35,403 nt of DNA from an uncultured Collinsella sp. (GTDB lineage Bacteria > Actinomycetota > Coriobacteriia > Coriobacteriales > Coriobacteriaceae), in contig USHZ01000004.1 in NCBI GenBank assembly GCA_900554595.1, positions 1-35,403 of the forward strand. The letters are read 5' to 3'. The notes under the pieces were generated by a model. It did not search any database, had not been told where the DNA came from, and was given only the letters and a program-made list of their open reading frames with translations. Every line of letters starts with the position of its first letter. The first letter of the stretch is position 1. Shown here one piece after another: positions 1-8,600 of the stretch. The translations under genes and the position numbers were made by a program.

Positions 1-1112
1 ATGGTGCTGCTGTCCAGGTGCTCGTCGGTATCGAACATGGTGTAGGCGTTCTCGCCAGCGGACTCGTTGGTCATACGCTGCACGTTGGCGTTGTCCTTGG
101 CGAGAATGGCCGTGATCTGGCCGATCATGTTGGGCACGTTGGCGTGCAGGCAGGCGATGCGGCTCGCGGCGCGCGCCTTGCCCATGCTGCAGGCGGGGTA
201 GTTGACGCTGTGCGCGATGTTGCCGTTTTCCAGGTAATCCTTGAGCTCGCTGATGGCCATGTCGGCGCAGTTGGCCTCGGCCTCGCCGGTGCCGGCGCCC
301 GAGTGCGTGGTGATAAACGTGTTGGGCATCTTGACGGTCTTGGGCGTGGCAAAGTCGCAGCTAAACCAGCTCAGCTTGCCCTTGCGCAGGGCAGCGTCGA
401 CGGCGTCCTCGTCAATGATGGTTTCGCGCGCGTAGTTGATGAGCACGGCGCCCGGGGCCAGCAGGTTAATCTGCTCGGTGCTGATCATGCCGATGGTGTC
501 GGCCTTGCTGGGCACGTGCACGGTGAGGTAGTCGCAGCCGCGGCACAGATCCTCGAGCGTGCCCACGCGCTGCACCTCGCGGCTCAGCACCCACGCGTGC
601 TCGACGGAAATGAACGGATCATAGCCGTAGACGTCCATGCCCAGGTCGACGCAGGCGTTGGCGACCTTGGAGCCCACGTTGCCCAGGCCGATGACGCCGA
701 CGCGCTTGCCCTTGAGCTCGCGGCCCACAAAGGCCTTCTTGGCTTTTTCGGCATCGACCTGAATCTCGGGGTCGTCGGCGTTGTCACGCACCCAGTTCAT
801 CGATTGCACCACGCCGCGGCTCGAGAGCACCAGCATGCCCAGGACGAGCTCCTTGACGGCGTTGCTGTTGGCGCCAGGGGAGTTAAAGACGACGACGCCC
901 TTCTTGGCGTACTCCTCGACGGGGATGTTGTTGACGCCGGCGCCGCAGCGGGCGATGGCGCGGATGCCCTCGGGCAGCTCGTAGCCGTGCAGGTCGGTGG
1001 AGCGCATCAGGATGGCATCGGCCTCCTCGGCGGTGCCCACAAACTCGTAGCCCTCGCCAAACTCGACCTTGCCGTCCTTGGTGATATCGTCGATGGTTTT
1101 GATCTTGCGCAT
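1..1112 (-). CDS. serA: D-3-phosphoglycerate dehydrogenase, C-terminus cut by window edge
   Basis: Oxidises 3-phosphoglycerate to 3-phosphohydroxypyruvate with NAD+, the first committed step of serine synthesis, in the cytoplasm. Read leftwards from ATG at 1112, preceded by an AAGGAG ribosome site. About 370 residues are visible. The Rossmann motif GLGNVGS lies near residue 141, the substrate/NAD arginine in NYARE near 225, and the catalytic-type histidine in TTHSGAG near 268. The sequence after about residue 320 (VPNMIGQITAILAKDNANV) has the look of an ACT regulatory domain, so this appears to be the short ACT-containing form, with only its last residues beyond the window. It follows serC on the same strand with a 69-nt gap, giving a serC-serA operon for two consecutive pathway steps. 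The left end is a window truncation, not a gene defect. Confidence 0.93.
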   Translation of the reverse strand, partial: MRKIKTIDDITKDGKVEFGEGYEFVGTAEEADAILMRSTDLHGYELPEGIRAIARCGAGVNNIPVEEYAKKGVVVFNSPGANSNAVKELVLGMLVLSSRGVVQSMNWVRDNADDPEIQVDAEKAKKAFVGRELKGKRVGVIGLGNVGSKVANACVDLGMDVYGYDPFISVEHAWVLSREVQRVGTLEDLCRGCDYLTVHVPSKADTIGMISTEQINLLAPGAVLINYARETIIDEDAVDAALRKGKLSWFSCDFATPKTVKMPNTFITTHSGAGTGEAEANCADMAISELKDYLENGNIAHSVNYPACSMGKARAASRIACLHANVPNMIGQITAILAKDNANVQRMTNESAGENAYTMFDTDEHLDSST

Positions 1113-1165
1113 GAAAAACTCCTTAGCGGATTTGTTTATAACAAGTGGTCTGAGGTGGCTGGTCA

Positions 1166-1182
1166 GCCCGCGCGTTGCGGGC
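1166..1182 (-). other. Hairpin in the serC-serA spacer
   Basis: GCCCGC (1166-1171) and GCGGGC (1177-1182) form a perfect 6-bp GC stem with a 5-nt loop, starting at the last base of the serC stop codon. No T-run follows on the minus strand, so it is not a typical intrinsic terminator. It could stabilise the serC message or modulate read-through into serA. Seen directly; the role is inference. Confidence 0.4.
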
Positions 1183-2306
1183 TAGTTAGATCGCGGACTC
1201 AAACTATGCTGCGCTTCGAAGTCCTTCATGTACGAGGCCAGTGCCTGCGCGTCTTCCATGGTTACGGCGTTGTAGACGCTGGCGCGCATGCCACCCACCA
1301 GGCGATGACCCTTGACGTTTTGAATCTGGTGCTCGGCCGCGCCTGCGACAAAGGCGGAGTCGAGCTCGGCATCGCCGGTACGGAACGTGACGTTGGCGAT
1401 GGAGTGACTGTCTGTCTGCGCGGTGCCGTGGAATAGTTTGCTGTTCTCGAGCAGGTCGTAGAGCAGGTTGGCCTTGGCCCAGTTGCGCTCGGCCATGGCG
1501 GCAAGTCCGCCGGTCTGCTCAACCCAACGGAACACCTTGCCGCACACGTAGATACCAAAAGTGTTGGGCGTGTTGAGCATGGAGCCCTTGGCGGCCTGGG
1601 TCTTAAGGTCCAGGTACTGCGGCGTCTGCGCAAAGGCGGGACCATCGGCGATGAGGTCATCGCGCACGATAACCACAGTGACGCCCGCAGCGCCGGCGTT
1701 TTTCTGAGCGCCGGCGTAGATGAGTCCGTAGCGCTCGACGTCGAGCGGCTGCGACAAAAAGCAGCTCGAGACATCGGCGACCAGCGGCACGTCGCCGCAA
1801 TCGGGCAGCTCGTGGAACATGGTGCCAAAGATGGTGTTGTTCTGGCAGATGTAAACGTAGTCGAGCCCGTCGCCCGCGGCCTCGGCGGCAATGCGCGCGT
1901 TGACGTCGGCCATGGTGGGTATGCGGTCGAAGTTGGTGTCCTCGGAGCTCGCGAGCAGCACGGCCTCACCGTACTTGGCGGCCTCCTTGTACGCCTTGTT
2001 GGCGAAGTTGCCGGTCACGACGTAGCCGGCGCGGCCGCGGCGCATGAGGTTCATCGGGATGCCCGCAAACTGCAGCGTGGCGCCGCCCTGCAAAAAAAGG
2101 ACGTGGTAGTTGTCCGGGATGCTCAGCAGGCGACGCAGGGTTGCCTCGGCGTCGTCGATGATCTGCTGGTACATGCTAGATCGATGACTCATCTCGAGCA
2201 CGGACATGCCGCAACCGCGGTAGTCCATCATCTCGTCGGCGATCTCGGCGAGCACGCTTGTGGGCAGTGCGGCCGGGCCAGCTGAGAAGTTGTGCACACG
2301 TGCCAT
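1182..2306 (-). CDS. serC: Phosphoserine aminotransferase
   Basis: PLP enzyme that transfers an amino group from glutamate to 3-phosphohydroxypyruvate, giving phosphoserine. The protein is 374 aa, close to the usual ~360. The N-terminus HNFSAGPAALP is the SerC signature. LFLQGGATLQF near residues 70-80 fits the cofactor phosphate-binding segment, and AGAQKNAGAAG contains the Schiff-base lysine at about residue 202. The C-terminal GHRLVGGMRASVYNAV matches the family's substrate-binding end. ATG at 2306 has a GAGGGGGAA purine stretch upstream. It sits upstream of serA on the same strand, and together they supply phosphoserine. The large ORFs antisense to it are codon-bias shadows. Confidence 0.96.
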   Translation of the reverse strand: MARVHNFSAGPAALPTSVLAEIADEMMDYRGCGMSVLEMSHRSSMYQQIIDDAEATLRRLLSIPDNYHVLFLQGGATLQFAGIPMNLMRRGRAGYVVTGNFANKAYKEAAKYGEAVLLASSEDTNFDRIPTMADVNARIAAEAAGDGLDYVYICQNNTIFGTMFHELPDCGDVPLVADVSSCFLSQPLDVERYGLIYAGAQKNAGAAGVTVVIVRDDLIADGPAFAQTPQYLDLKTQAAKGSMLNTPNTFGIYVCGKVFRWVEQTGGLAAMAERNWAKANLLYDLLENSKLFHGTAQTDSHSIANVTFRTGDAELDSAFVAGAAEHQIQNVKGHRLVGGMRASVYNAVTMEDAQALASYMKDFEAQHSLSPRSN

Positions 2307-2439
2307 CTTCTAGTTCCCCCTCGTAGTCGTTTGAACGTTCGGGATACTTTAGCATAGTGGAGCGCCAGGCGCGACCGCATCACAGCAAAACCCGAGTGTG
2401 CCGCTATGATTTACAGGATGGTTACATGGGGCAGGGGCC

Positions 2440-5379
2440 TTACTCCGCCGGCAGGTCCAGGTCTGCGAGCGACGGCATCAGGCTTTCCAGGCGTTTGATT
2501 TCTTCGTCGAACATGGCGTTGAGCTGTTCTTGTTTGACTTCGAGCTCGTTTTGCATGTCGACTTCGGCTGCGGTCGACTTGTCCGCAAAGGCGTCAAAGT
2601 CGCCTTTTTTTCGACCGAGAATCGACATGATGCGCTCGTCGATCGTATCCTTGCACAGCAGACGGTAGACCAGCACGTTGCGCGACTGCCCCATGCGGTA
2701 CGCGCGCGAAATGGCCTGATTTTCGATCGAGGGCTTGTACTGTGGCTCGCACAGTACGACGACGCTCGCCGACTGAATATTAAGACCCGTGCCGCCCGAC
2801 TGAATCTGCGCCACTAGGATAGAGCCTGCGGGCGCCGCGTCAAACGAGTCGATAATCTGTTGGCGTTTATTGAGTGGGGTAGAGCCGCTAATGGGGCCGT
2901 AGCACGCACTTCCAAACGCCGAGCGCACCACGTCGATGGTGTCGTGGAAGAACGAAAACACCAGGACCTTGCGGTTTTCGTCTTTGGCATCAGCGACAAT
3001 CTCGCGCAGGCGTTTGAGCTTGGACGAGTCGTTGGGGTCTGGGGCATTCCACGACAGCCGTCTGATCTGCATCGGGTTTCGCATCCGCAGAGTCAGGTAG
3101 TACTGATGGAGCTCCGAAGATCCCATCTGGCACCATTCGCTGTTTTCGATAAGGTCGGGCAGCTCCGAGAGCACGTCCTCGCGCTTACGGCGGTAGTAAA
3201 CCGGCGCCAGGGCATCTCTAAACTCCGCCGAACTAAATCTGCTGGCGTATTTGCCTGCTTCACGCGCGGCCTTTTTATTGAGGTGCGACACGAGCCCGAT
3301 CATCTCGTCGACCTTGTTTTCGAGCGGCGTACCCGACATAAACAGAACGCGCTTGGCCTGCTTGCACAAGTTGAGCGTGTTGATGCTTCGCTTGGCGCTT
3401 GGGTTTTTAATGTAATGGGCCTCGTCGACTACGACCAAGTCGAGTTTCACTGACGGATCCAGCTCAATATAGCCTGTGCTTTCATAGTTGGTGACGCCCA
3501 CATCCAGTCCGTCCAGCCATGTCCTTGCTTGGAGATCCTTTGCGGGCCCGTGGATTTTAATGCACGTAAGGTCGCTGTGCTTGCGCACCTCGCGTACCCA
3601 GTTTTCGAGAACACTAGCGGGGCAGACGACCAAAAACTTCTCGGCGCCCTTGTTTTTGAGTGCGGTCATCGCGGCGATGGCCTGGACCGTCTTGCCCAGT
3701 CCCATCTCGTCACCCAGCAGCACGTTGTTCTGATGCAGAATGTAACGAACGCCCCACGTTTGGTACGTACGGAGCTCGCAGTTAAGCCCCGTGGTATCAA
3801 ACGTCGTCGTTTTAATTTGGTTGGCGAGCTTCTCGGGCAGGCCATAGCCATTGGAAGTCGAAGAAAACGCCTCGGGCATCAGCTTTTCGAGTAGGTTATA
3901 CACGCAGATGGGATCGGCCCCGAAGAGTTTCCACACGGTCTTCTCGTCCGGCTCGGTTAGGCTCTGACTCGCATAGCCATTGACTTTCTCGAGCTCTGCG
4001 CCGTTTATAAGATCGTTGAGCTTTTCGTATGCGCCGTAAACCGTGTCGCGATCCTTGTAAAAGAGCCAGGTGTACGCATCGAGCGCCGGCAGAATCTGGC
4101 CTTGCAGCTCCGAAAGCTCTTCGGTAATGCGCGCGAGCGCAGCCTTGGCCTCGCTGAGCAGATCTTCGAGCTCAAAGTACTTATAGACTTCCTGGAGAAG
4201 TGCTGTGTCTTCTGGCTTTTTATTGTCGGGGGTCAGTTTTATCTTGCCGCTTTTGGCAAGCATGTCGACTTGCTGTTCGATAGAGGCAACGATTCTCTCG
4301 GCGGCACCATCGCTAATGCCGTTGACCCTGCTTAATTCCCGACGTTGGCCCCAGTTGTCCCTGGGCTGCCTTTCGCGCCCGCGCAATCTTCCGTACATAA
4401 TCTTGCCGAGCGTTGTGTACCCGGCGTCTTTAAGGCATTTAACGTGAACGCCGGGAACTAGATCCTTAAGCATGTCTACCGATTGCTCCGAAACGTAGCG
4501 CTGGGCGTCGGCGTAGCGGACCTTGTCTACTTGTTTACGGATTTGGTTTTGGCTGCGCCTACGCTTTTCTTCCAGTTTGGTAATCGCGCGCTCGGGAATT
4601 TTGTCTTCGGCGCCATAGACCGCTGCTTCAATCTCGTTTCTGTTGGGCTTAGCGTCGGATGAGAAAAGGTTCTCGCCGGCGTCCTCGGCGATAACCCTTA
4701 TGGCCCTTTGCTTGGTTTCCGGTCCAAGTGGGATGCTTGGGTCCATGCCGAGGATGCCGTTCGCCTGAAGACGGCCATCTTTTATAAACTTGCTATTGGA
4801 GTTGTCCGTAAATTGCACGAGGCGTCGATACGCCGCTTCCGTCGCCTGCTTATCAGTGGCATTCAGCAAAAGCCAGTGGAGCCTGCCACTGTTTTGGCCT
4901 ACAAGGTCGCAGGCATTCGGAATGTCGTGGGCGTCACGTATTGCGGATTCGTAGAGTTCGGCAAGCAAGGCGGACTTATAGTAGCGGGCGGCTAAAAAGA
5001 GCGCGTCGCGCATATGGACACTCTTCGGTTTGGGTCGATAGAGCTCACGGATTGCGTCGGCGCATTCATTCGCCACGTGTACGAGTTCTTTAACGTGCTG
5101 GTCATCTTCTGCCAATTCGCCGCGACAGTAGAGGTCGTATGCCGTCTTGATCTTCTGATCTGCCAACTTCTTTTGCGTGCTCGCCGGTGTTTGAAGGTCG
5201 GCGATTTTAATCCGTCGAAGTTCCTTGTTCAGCGTGTCCGTTTTGGCTTGTGCGATCGCGTCCCTAAAACCATCGGGCCCGAATACCGTGGCCTTCGAAA
5301 TAACCTCGATATCGCCCAGTAGCTCCTGGGCCTTCGAGACGACTGCTTTTGCTCCGCTGGGGCTAAACGGTCTTGCCAT
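2440..5379 (-). CDS. SNF2-family DNA helicase/translocase with long N-terminal region
   Basis: Likely ATP-driven double-stranded DNA translocase. ATG at 5379 is chosen because AGGAG lies 6 nt upstream; an in-frame ATG at 5451 would add 24 residues but has no such site. Length 979 aa. The helicase core fills the C-terminal 45%: DEMGLGKT (about 557-564), DEAH (652-655), SGTPLE (682-687), the GGTGLN segment, and motif VI QAISRAYRMGQ (888-898), all intact. The first ~530 residues are not a recognised domain. They include helix-hairpin-helix-like stretches (LADQKIKTAYDL; LKDAGYTTLGKI followed by VNGISDGAAERI) and a predicted coiled coil near 405-435. It diverges from the 1526-aa gene across a ~300-bp region. 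It could be a defence translocase working with that operon or an independent chromatin-type helicase; the specific role is inference. Confidence 0.9.
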   Translation of the reverse strand: MARPFSPSGAKAVVSKAQELLGDIEVISKATVFGPDGFRDAIAQAKTDTLNKELRRIKIADLQTPASTQKKLADQKIKTAYDLYCRGELAEDDQHVKELVHVANECADAIRELYRPKPKSVHMRDALFLAARYYKSALLAELYESAIRDAHDIPNACDLVGQNSGRLHWLLLNATDKQATEAAYRRLVQFTDNSNSKFIKDGRLQANGILGMDPSIPLGPETKQRAIRVIAEDAGENLFSSDAKPNRNEIEAAVYGAEDKIPERAITKLEEKRRRSQNQIRKQVDKVRYADAQRYVSEQSVDMLKDLVPGVHVKCLKDAGYTTLGKIMYGRLRGRERQPRDNWGQRRELSRVNGISDGAAERIVASIEQQVDMLAKSGKIKLTPDNKKPEDTALLQEVYKYFELEDLLSEAKAALARITEELSELQGQILPALDAYTWLFYKDRDTVYGAYEKLNDLINGAELEKVNGYASQSLTEPDEKTVWKLFGADPICVYNLLEKLMPEAFSSTSNGYGLPEKLANQIKTTTFDTTGLNCELRTYQTWGVRYILHQNNVLLGDEMGLGKTVQAIAAMTALKNKGAEKFLVVCPASVLENWVREVRKHSDLTCIKIHGPAKDLQARTWLDGLDVGVTNYESTGYIELDPSVKLDLVVVDEAHYIKNPSAKRSINTLNLCKQAKRVLFMSGTPLENKVDEMIGLVSHLNKKAAREAGKYASRFSSAEFRDALAPVYYRRKREDVLSELPDLIENSEWCQMGSSELHQYYLTLRMRNPMQIRRLSWNAPDPNDSSKLKRLREIVADAKDENRKVLVFSFFHDTIDVVRSAFGSACYGPISGSTPLNKRQQIIDSFDAAPAGSILVAQIQSGGTGLNIQSASVVVLCEPQYKPSIENQAISRAYRMGQSRNVLVYRLLCKDTIDERIMSILGRKKGDFDAFADKSTAAEVDMQNELEVKQEQLNAMFDEEIKRLESLMPSLADLDLPAE

Positions 5380-5459
5380 TACGGACTCCTGATGATGTGC
5401 GGACAAGTTGAGACGCGCGAGGCGCGCGGCGTGACCGCGCGACAGGTTCATTTTAATTG

Positions 5460-5473
5460 CCTTGGTGCCAAGG
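5460..5473. promoter_or_regulatory. Palindrome CCTTGG-TG-CCAAGG
   Basis: Six-base arms with a 2-nt spacer, about 80 bp upstream of the SNF2 start codon and 210 bp upstream of the divergent operon. Its size and place fit an operator for a dimeric repressor, but no regulator gene is visible nearby. Seen directly; the role is inference. Confidence 0.35.
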
Positions 5474-5551
5474 AAAATGAAAGGGCCTTCAAGCGTGCGC
5501 GATTGCCGTTCACCGATTAAAACTACCGCTCATCTGCATATGCACAGTTGA

Positions 5552-5567
5552 TTTGTTGCACAACAAA
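5552..5567. repeat. Palindrome TTTGTTG-CA-CAACAAA, third relative of the 23.3/26.1 kb repeat
   Basis: Seven-base arms around CA. The core differs by one base from TTGTTGCTCAACAA at 23292-23305 and 26161-26174. CTACCGCTC at 5523-5531 also matches the sequence just before the 26161 copy, but here it is 21 nt from the palindrome instead of 4. It may be an operator or a recombination-type site; see findings. Confidence 0.5.
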
Positions 5568-5683
5568 ATGTTGCTAAACAAAAAACACGCGCAAGTGGCG
5601 TATCAAGTAATCATTGGCATAGTTCTTCCTTATTTCCAATACGGCCAGTAGGTTGTTTGGGGAATCTTGGGGGTCGTTTCTGT

Positions 5684-8600
5684 ATGAATAAAAATGCTAC
5701 GAGCGCTGCAAATGATTCGATGGACGTAGTCGCGTACTACGAGTCACTTATTTTAGATGCGGTCGCGCAGGCCGATGCTCCGCTTCACGAAGCGTTGGTA
5801 CGCTCGAGCGTGTATCGCACCATTAATGACTCATACGAGCGCGCGCTGGCCCAACTAGTTATACATGGCGAACTTTTGTATGCCAACGGCGAGTACAGCA
5901 TGGCGCCTGATGCGGCCGTGGAGGCAGCGGGGCCGGTGCCTTCGGGTTTCGTCGAGCCCAACGCTGTCGAGCTTGAAGTCGTTGATACCGGAGATGTTGA
6001 CGATGCTACTGTTGATGGCGAGGCCGCTGAGTCTGAAGCAATTGACAATGCCTTCGTTGATGACGAGGACACCGAGTCCGAAGAAGCTGTGCTTGAGGCT
6101 GCCGAAGGCGATGCGCTTGAGGTTGTCGAGGATACAGGCGAGCTAGAGGATTCCGAACACGTTCAGCCCGAAGCGGATGAAGTCGCAGAAATTGAATCCG
6201 TCGATGTGGATGTGCCGGAGCCGATGGACGCTCAGCCCGAGTTCGCGGAGCCTCCTGCCCCTGAGCCCCCTGCACCTATGGCTTGCGGTCCCATTTCGTT
6301 GCGTGCAGATTCGACCCTTGTGCAGTTGAAGGTTAATGAGCGCAGCTGGCCTATCCCCGTTGCCGTGGGTGTTTCGTATGACAAGAAGCCGGCCGATGGT
6401 CTGTCCCTCATGGGATACAAACTGCCGGCGGAGTCTGTGACGACCGCCGAACAGCCGGCTGAACAGCAAGAGCCAGTGCGAGCGAAGCAGCAGGAGCCCG
6501 TTCAGCCCGAACGTTCCGAGCTCACATTGTCTTCCGAGCCGCAGCAGCTGACCATTTCCTTCTCGGATGGCATCGAGGCCGCGAAGGCCGTTGCCGAGCC
6601 CGAAACAGAACCCGAGCCAGAGGCTGAGCCCGTTGAAGCCGCCGTCAACAAGCTCGAGCGCCCCAGGTACCTGAGCGGTTGGGATGACCCGCGCTGCGTG
6701 TTCGACAGCGAGACTCAAGTCGCCTTCCTCGACAGGCAGAATATTAATGATGTGTTCAGTCTCGTTCGCGAGCTGGGCAAGGCCGAGGACGCTGACGTGC
6801 GCGCTGCCTTTGAGACGCAGCTCCGCGCCTACGCTTTGCCGCTTTCCCCACAGTACCGCGCACAGGCGCCGAAGCTCGGCAAGCTCTCGGGCAACAAGAA
6901 GCTGGCGTTTGACGTCTTTGGCAATTTGCGTAGTATCGGGCTTGAATGCTGCGCGTATACGGATATTAAGGGCCCAGAAACCGAACTGTTCAGTACTATT
7001 TATTCAGGTGATGGCGAGCCTCTCTCGCTGTTGAATCTTTCGATTTCTCCGGCGTTGCAACGCAAATTAAAGAGCAAGTATCGCATTCACAATATGCCTG
7101 AGCTGCTTTCGTACAACTGGAGGGAGCTCCGAACAAAGGGTCTAACTTCGGGCGAGCTGCACTCGATTGTGTCTGCATTAAACAATTGGCCATCGGGAAA
7201 GCTGCAGCTTGGAAGAACCAAACAAGAAATTGAGCTTGCACGCCAGGCGGCGATAGGGGGCTGGTATCCATCGGTTAATATGTCACTCGAGCGTGCCGCG
7301 GCGGTTAACCGGCTCGCTGGCGAAGCTGTCCTGCGGCTGCATCAAGAGCGTTTGTCCATACATGAGCCCTCGTTCCGTCTGCTCTTTTGCGTTAGGGTGG
7401 CGGGCAAGCTCGCGATGGGCTATAGCGAAAAACACTCCGCTAATTCGGTGCTCGCTGAGCTTAAAAACGAGTACCCCGCCTTTAATGCGGCCGTAAAAAC
7501 GTTCAAGCGCCTGAACTTTGAGCTTTCCCAGGATCAGGAGGATATTGATACAGCTAATACGCGGTCTACCTTCATAGATGCTAATGGTGCAGATAGCGTT
7601 ATTGCATCGACTGATAAGGCCCAATCGGACGGGCGGTTGGTTGTCCAGTCCAAAGCCCGTGAGGGGGAATCCTCGCATGATTCCGAGATTCCGGCAGCGC
7701 GGGACTTTACGGTAACCCAGGCGCTTGCGCTGGCCCTTGACCAAGATACTGCAAAGTTCAACAGGTGGTTTGCGGACCTCGCTTACCAGGACCGCACCCT
7801 GATGGGCTATATGCTCATCGATGACAAGCCGGCTCGTTGGATTGACAACCTTGCTATCTCTGCTTGGAAAATCCGCGAGCGCTACGATGCCCTTATGGCG
7901 TCGCGCCCGACGTTCGACATTGATACATTCGGTTCGCTCTTTAAAAAGTACATGGTAACTGCTGGGGAGTTTTATGACCTGACGCACACCGCGCAGCCTT
8001 CCTATTTGTATATGAAGCGCGTGTATGGGCAGGGTGCTATCCCGCTTAAATACGCAGCGGTCGATAAGGACCTTGACCTGTCCGTATGCCGGGTGGTCCG
8101 CGCATACCTGGCAAGCAAGGGAATCAAAAATGCTGATGATGGGGTAGAGGAGAAGCCCGCGCCTGCAGAGCAGGCTGTCGCGTCGACGCCTGAGCCCAAG
8201 TCTGCTTCCGCGCCCGAATCCAAGCCCTCACCCGAACCCTCCGCTACCCCCGCCCCGGCCCCGGAACAGCCGGCAAAGTCCTTTGCCAGCAAGGTCGAAG
8301 ACCTCACCGGCAAAGGCCCCATGTCCATCAATGCGTGGCTTGCATTGTTGCCCGCAGACGATGCCAACTTGTTGCGCTGGATCTTTAGCGATAAGCCGCT
8401 TATGGATTACCCGCACAAGCCCGCCGGTCTTGGCCCGCTTCGCCAGCGCCGTGCCGATTTGCTGCGCAACCGGCCGCACCTCGACGAGGACAAATTCGCC
8501 CCGTTGTACCAGCGTTATGACCTTACCGAGGACGCGTTCTGCAAGATCACGCAGGCATCCCCGATGACTTTTGGCTACCTGAAATCCGTTAAGGTATCGA

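Larger units (their letters stand above)
5380..5683. promoter_or_regulatory. Divergent intergenic region between SNF2 gene and the 1526-aa gene
   Basis: This 304-bp region must hold the start signals for both flanking genes. It is AT-richer than its surroundings between 5500 and 5650. It contains two palindromes (listed separately) and a second, imperfect copy of the TTGTTG-type site at 5568-5581, fifteen bases after the first. I see no convincing paired -35/-10 boxes on either strand and no RNA gene. Confidence 0.5.

Noticed and set aside
18..1436. 472-aa plus-strand ORF opposite serA and serC
   Set aside because: It is antisense to two clear enzymes, rich in Val/Gly/His/Asp as expected of a codon-bias shadow, and has no ribosome site.
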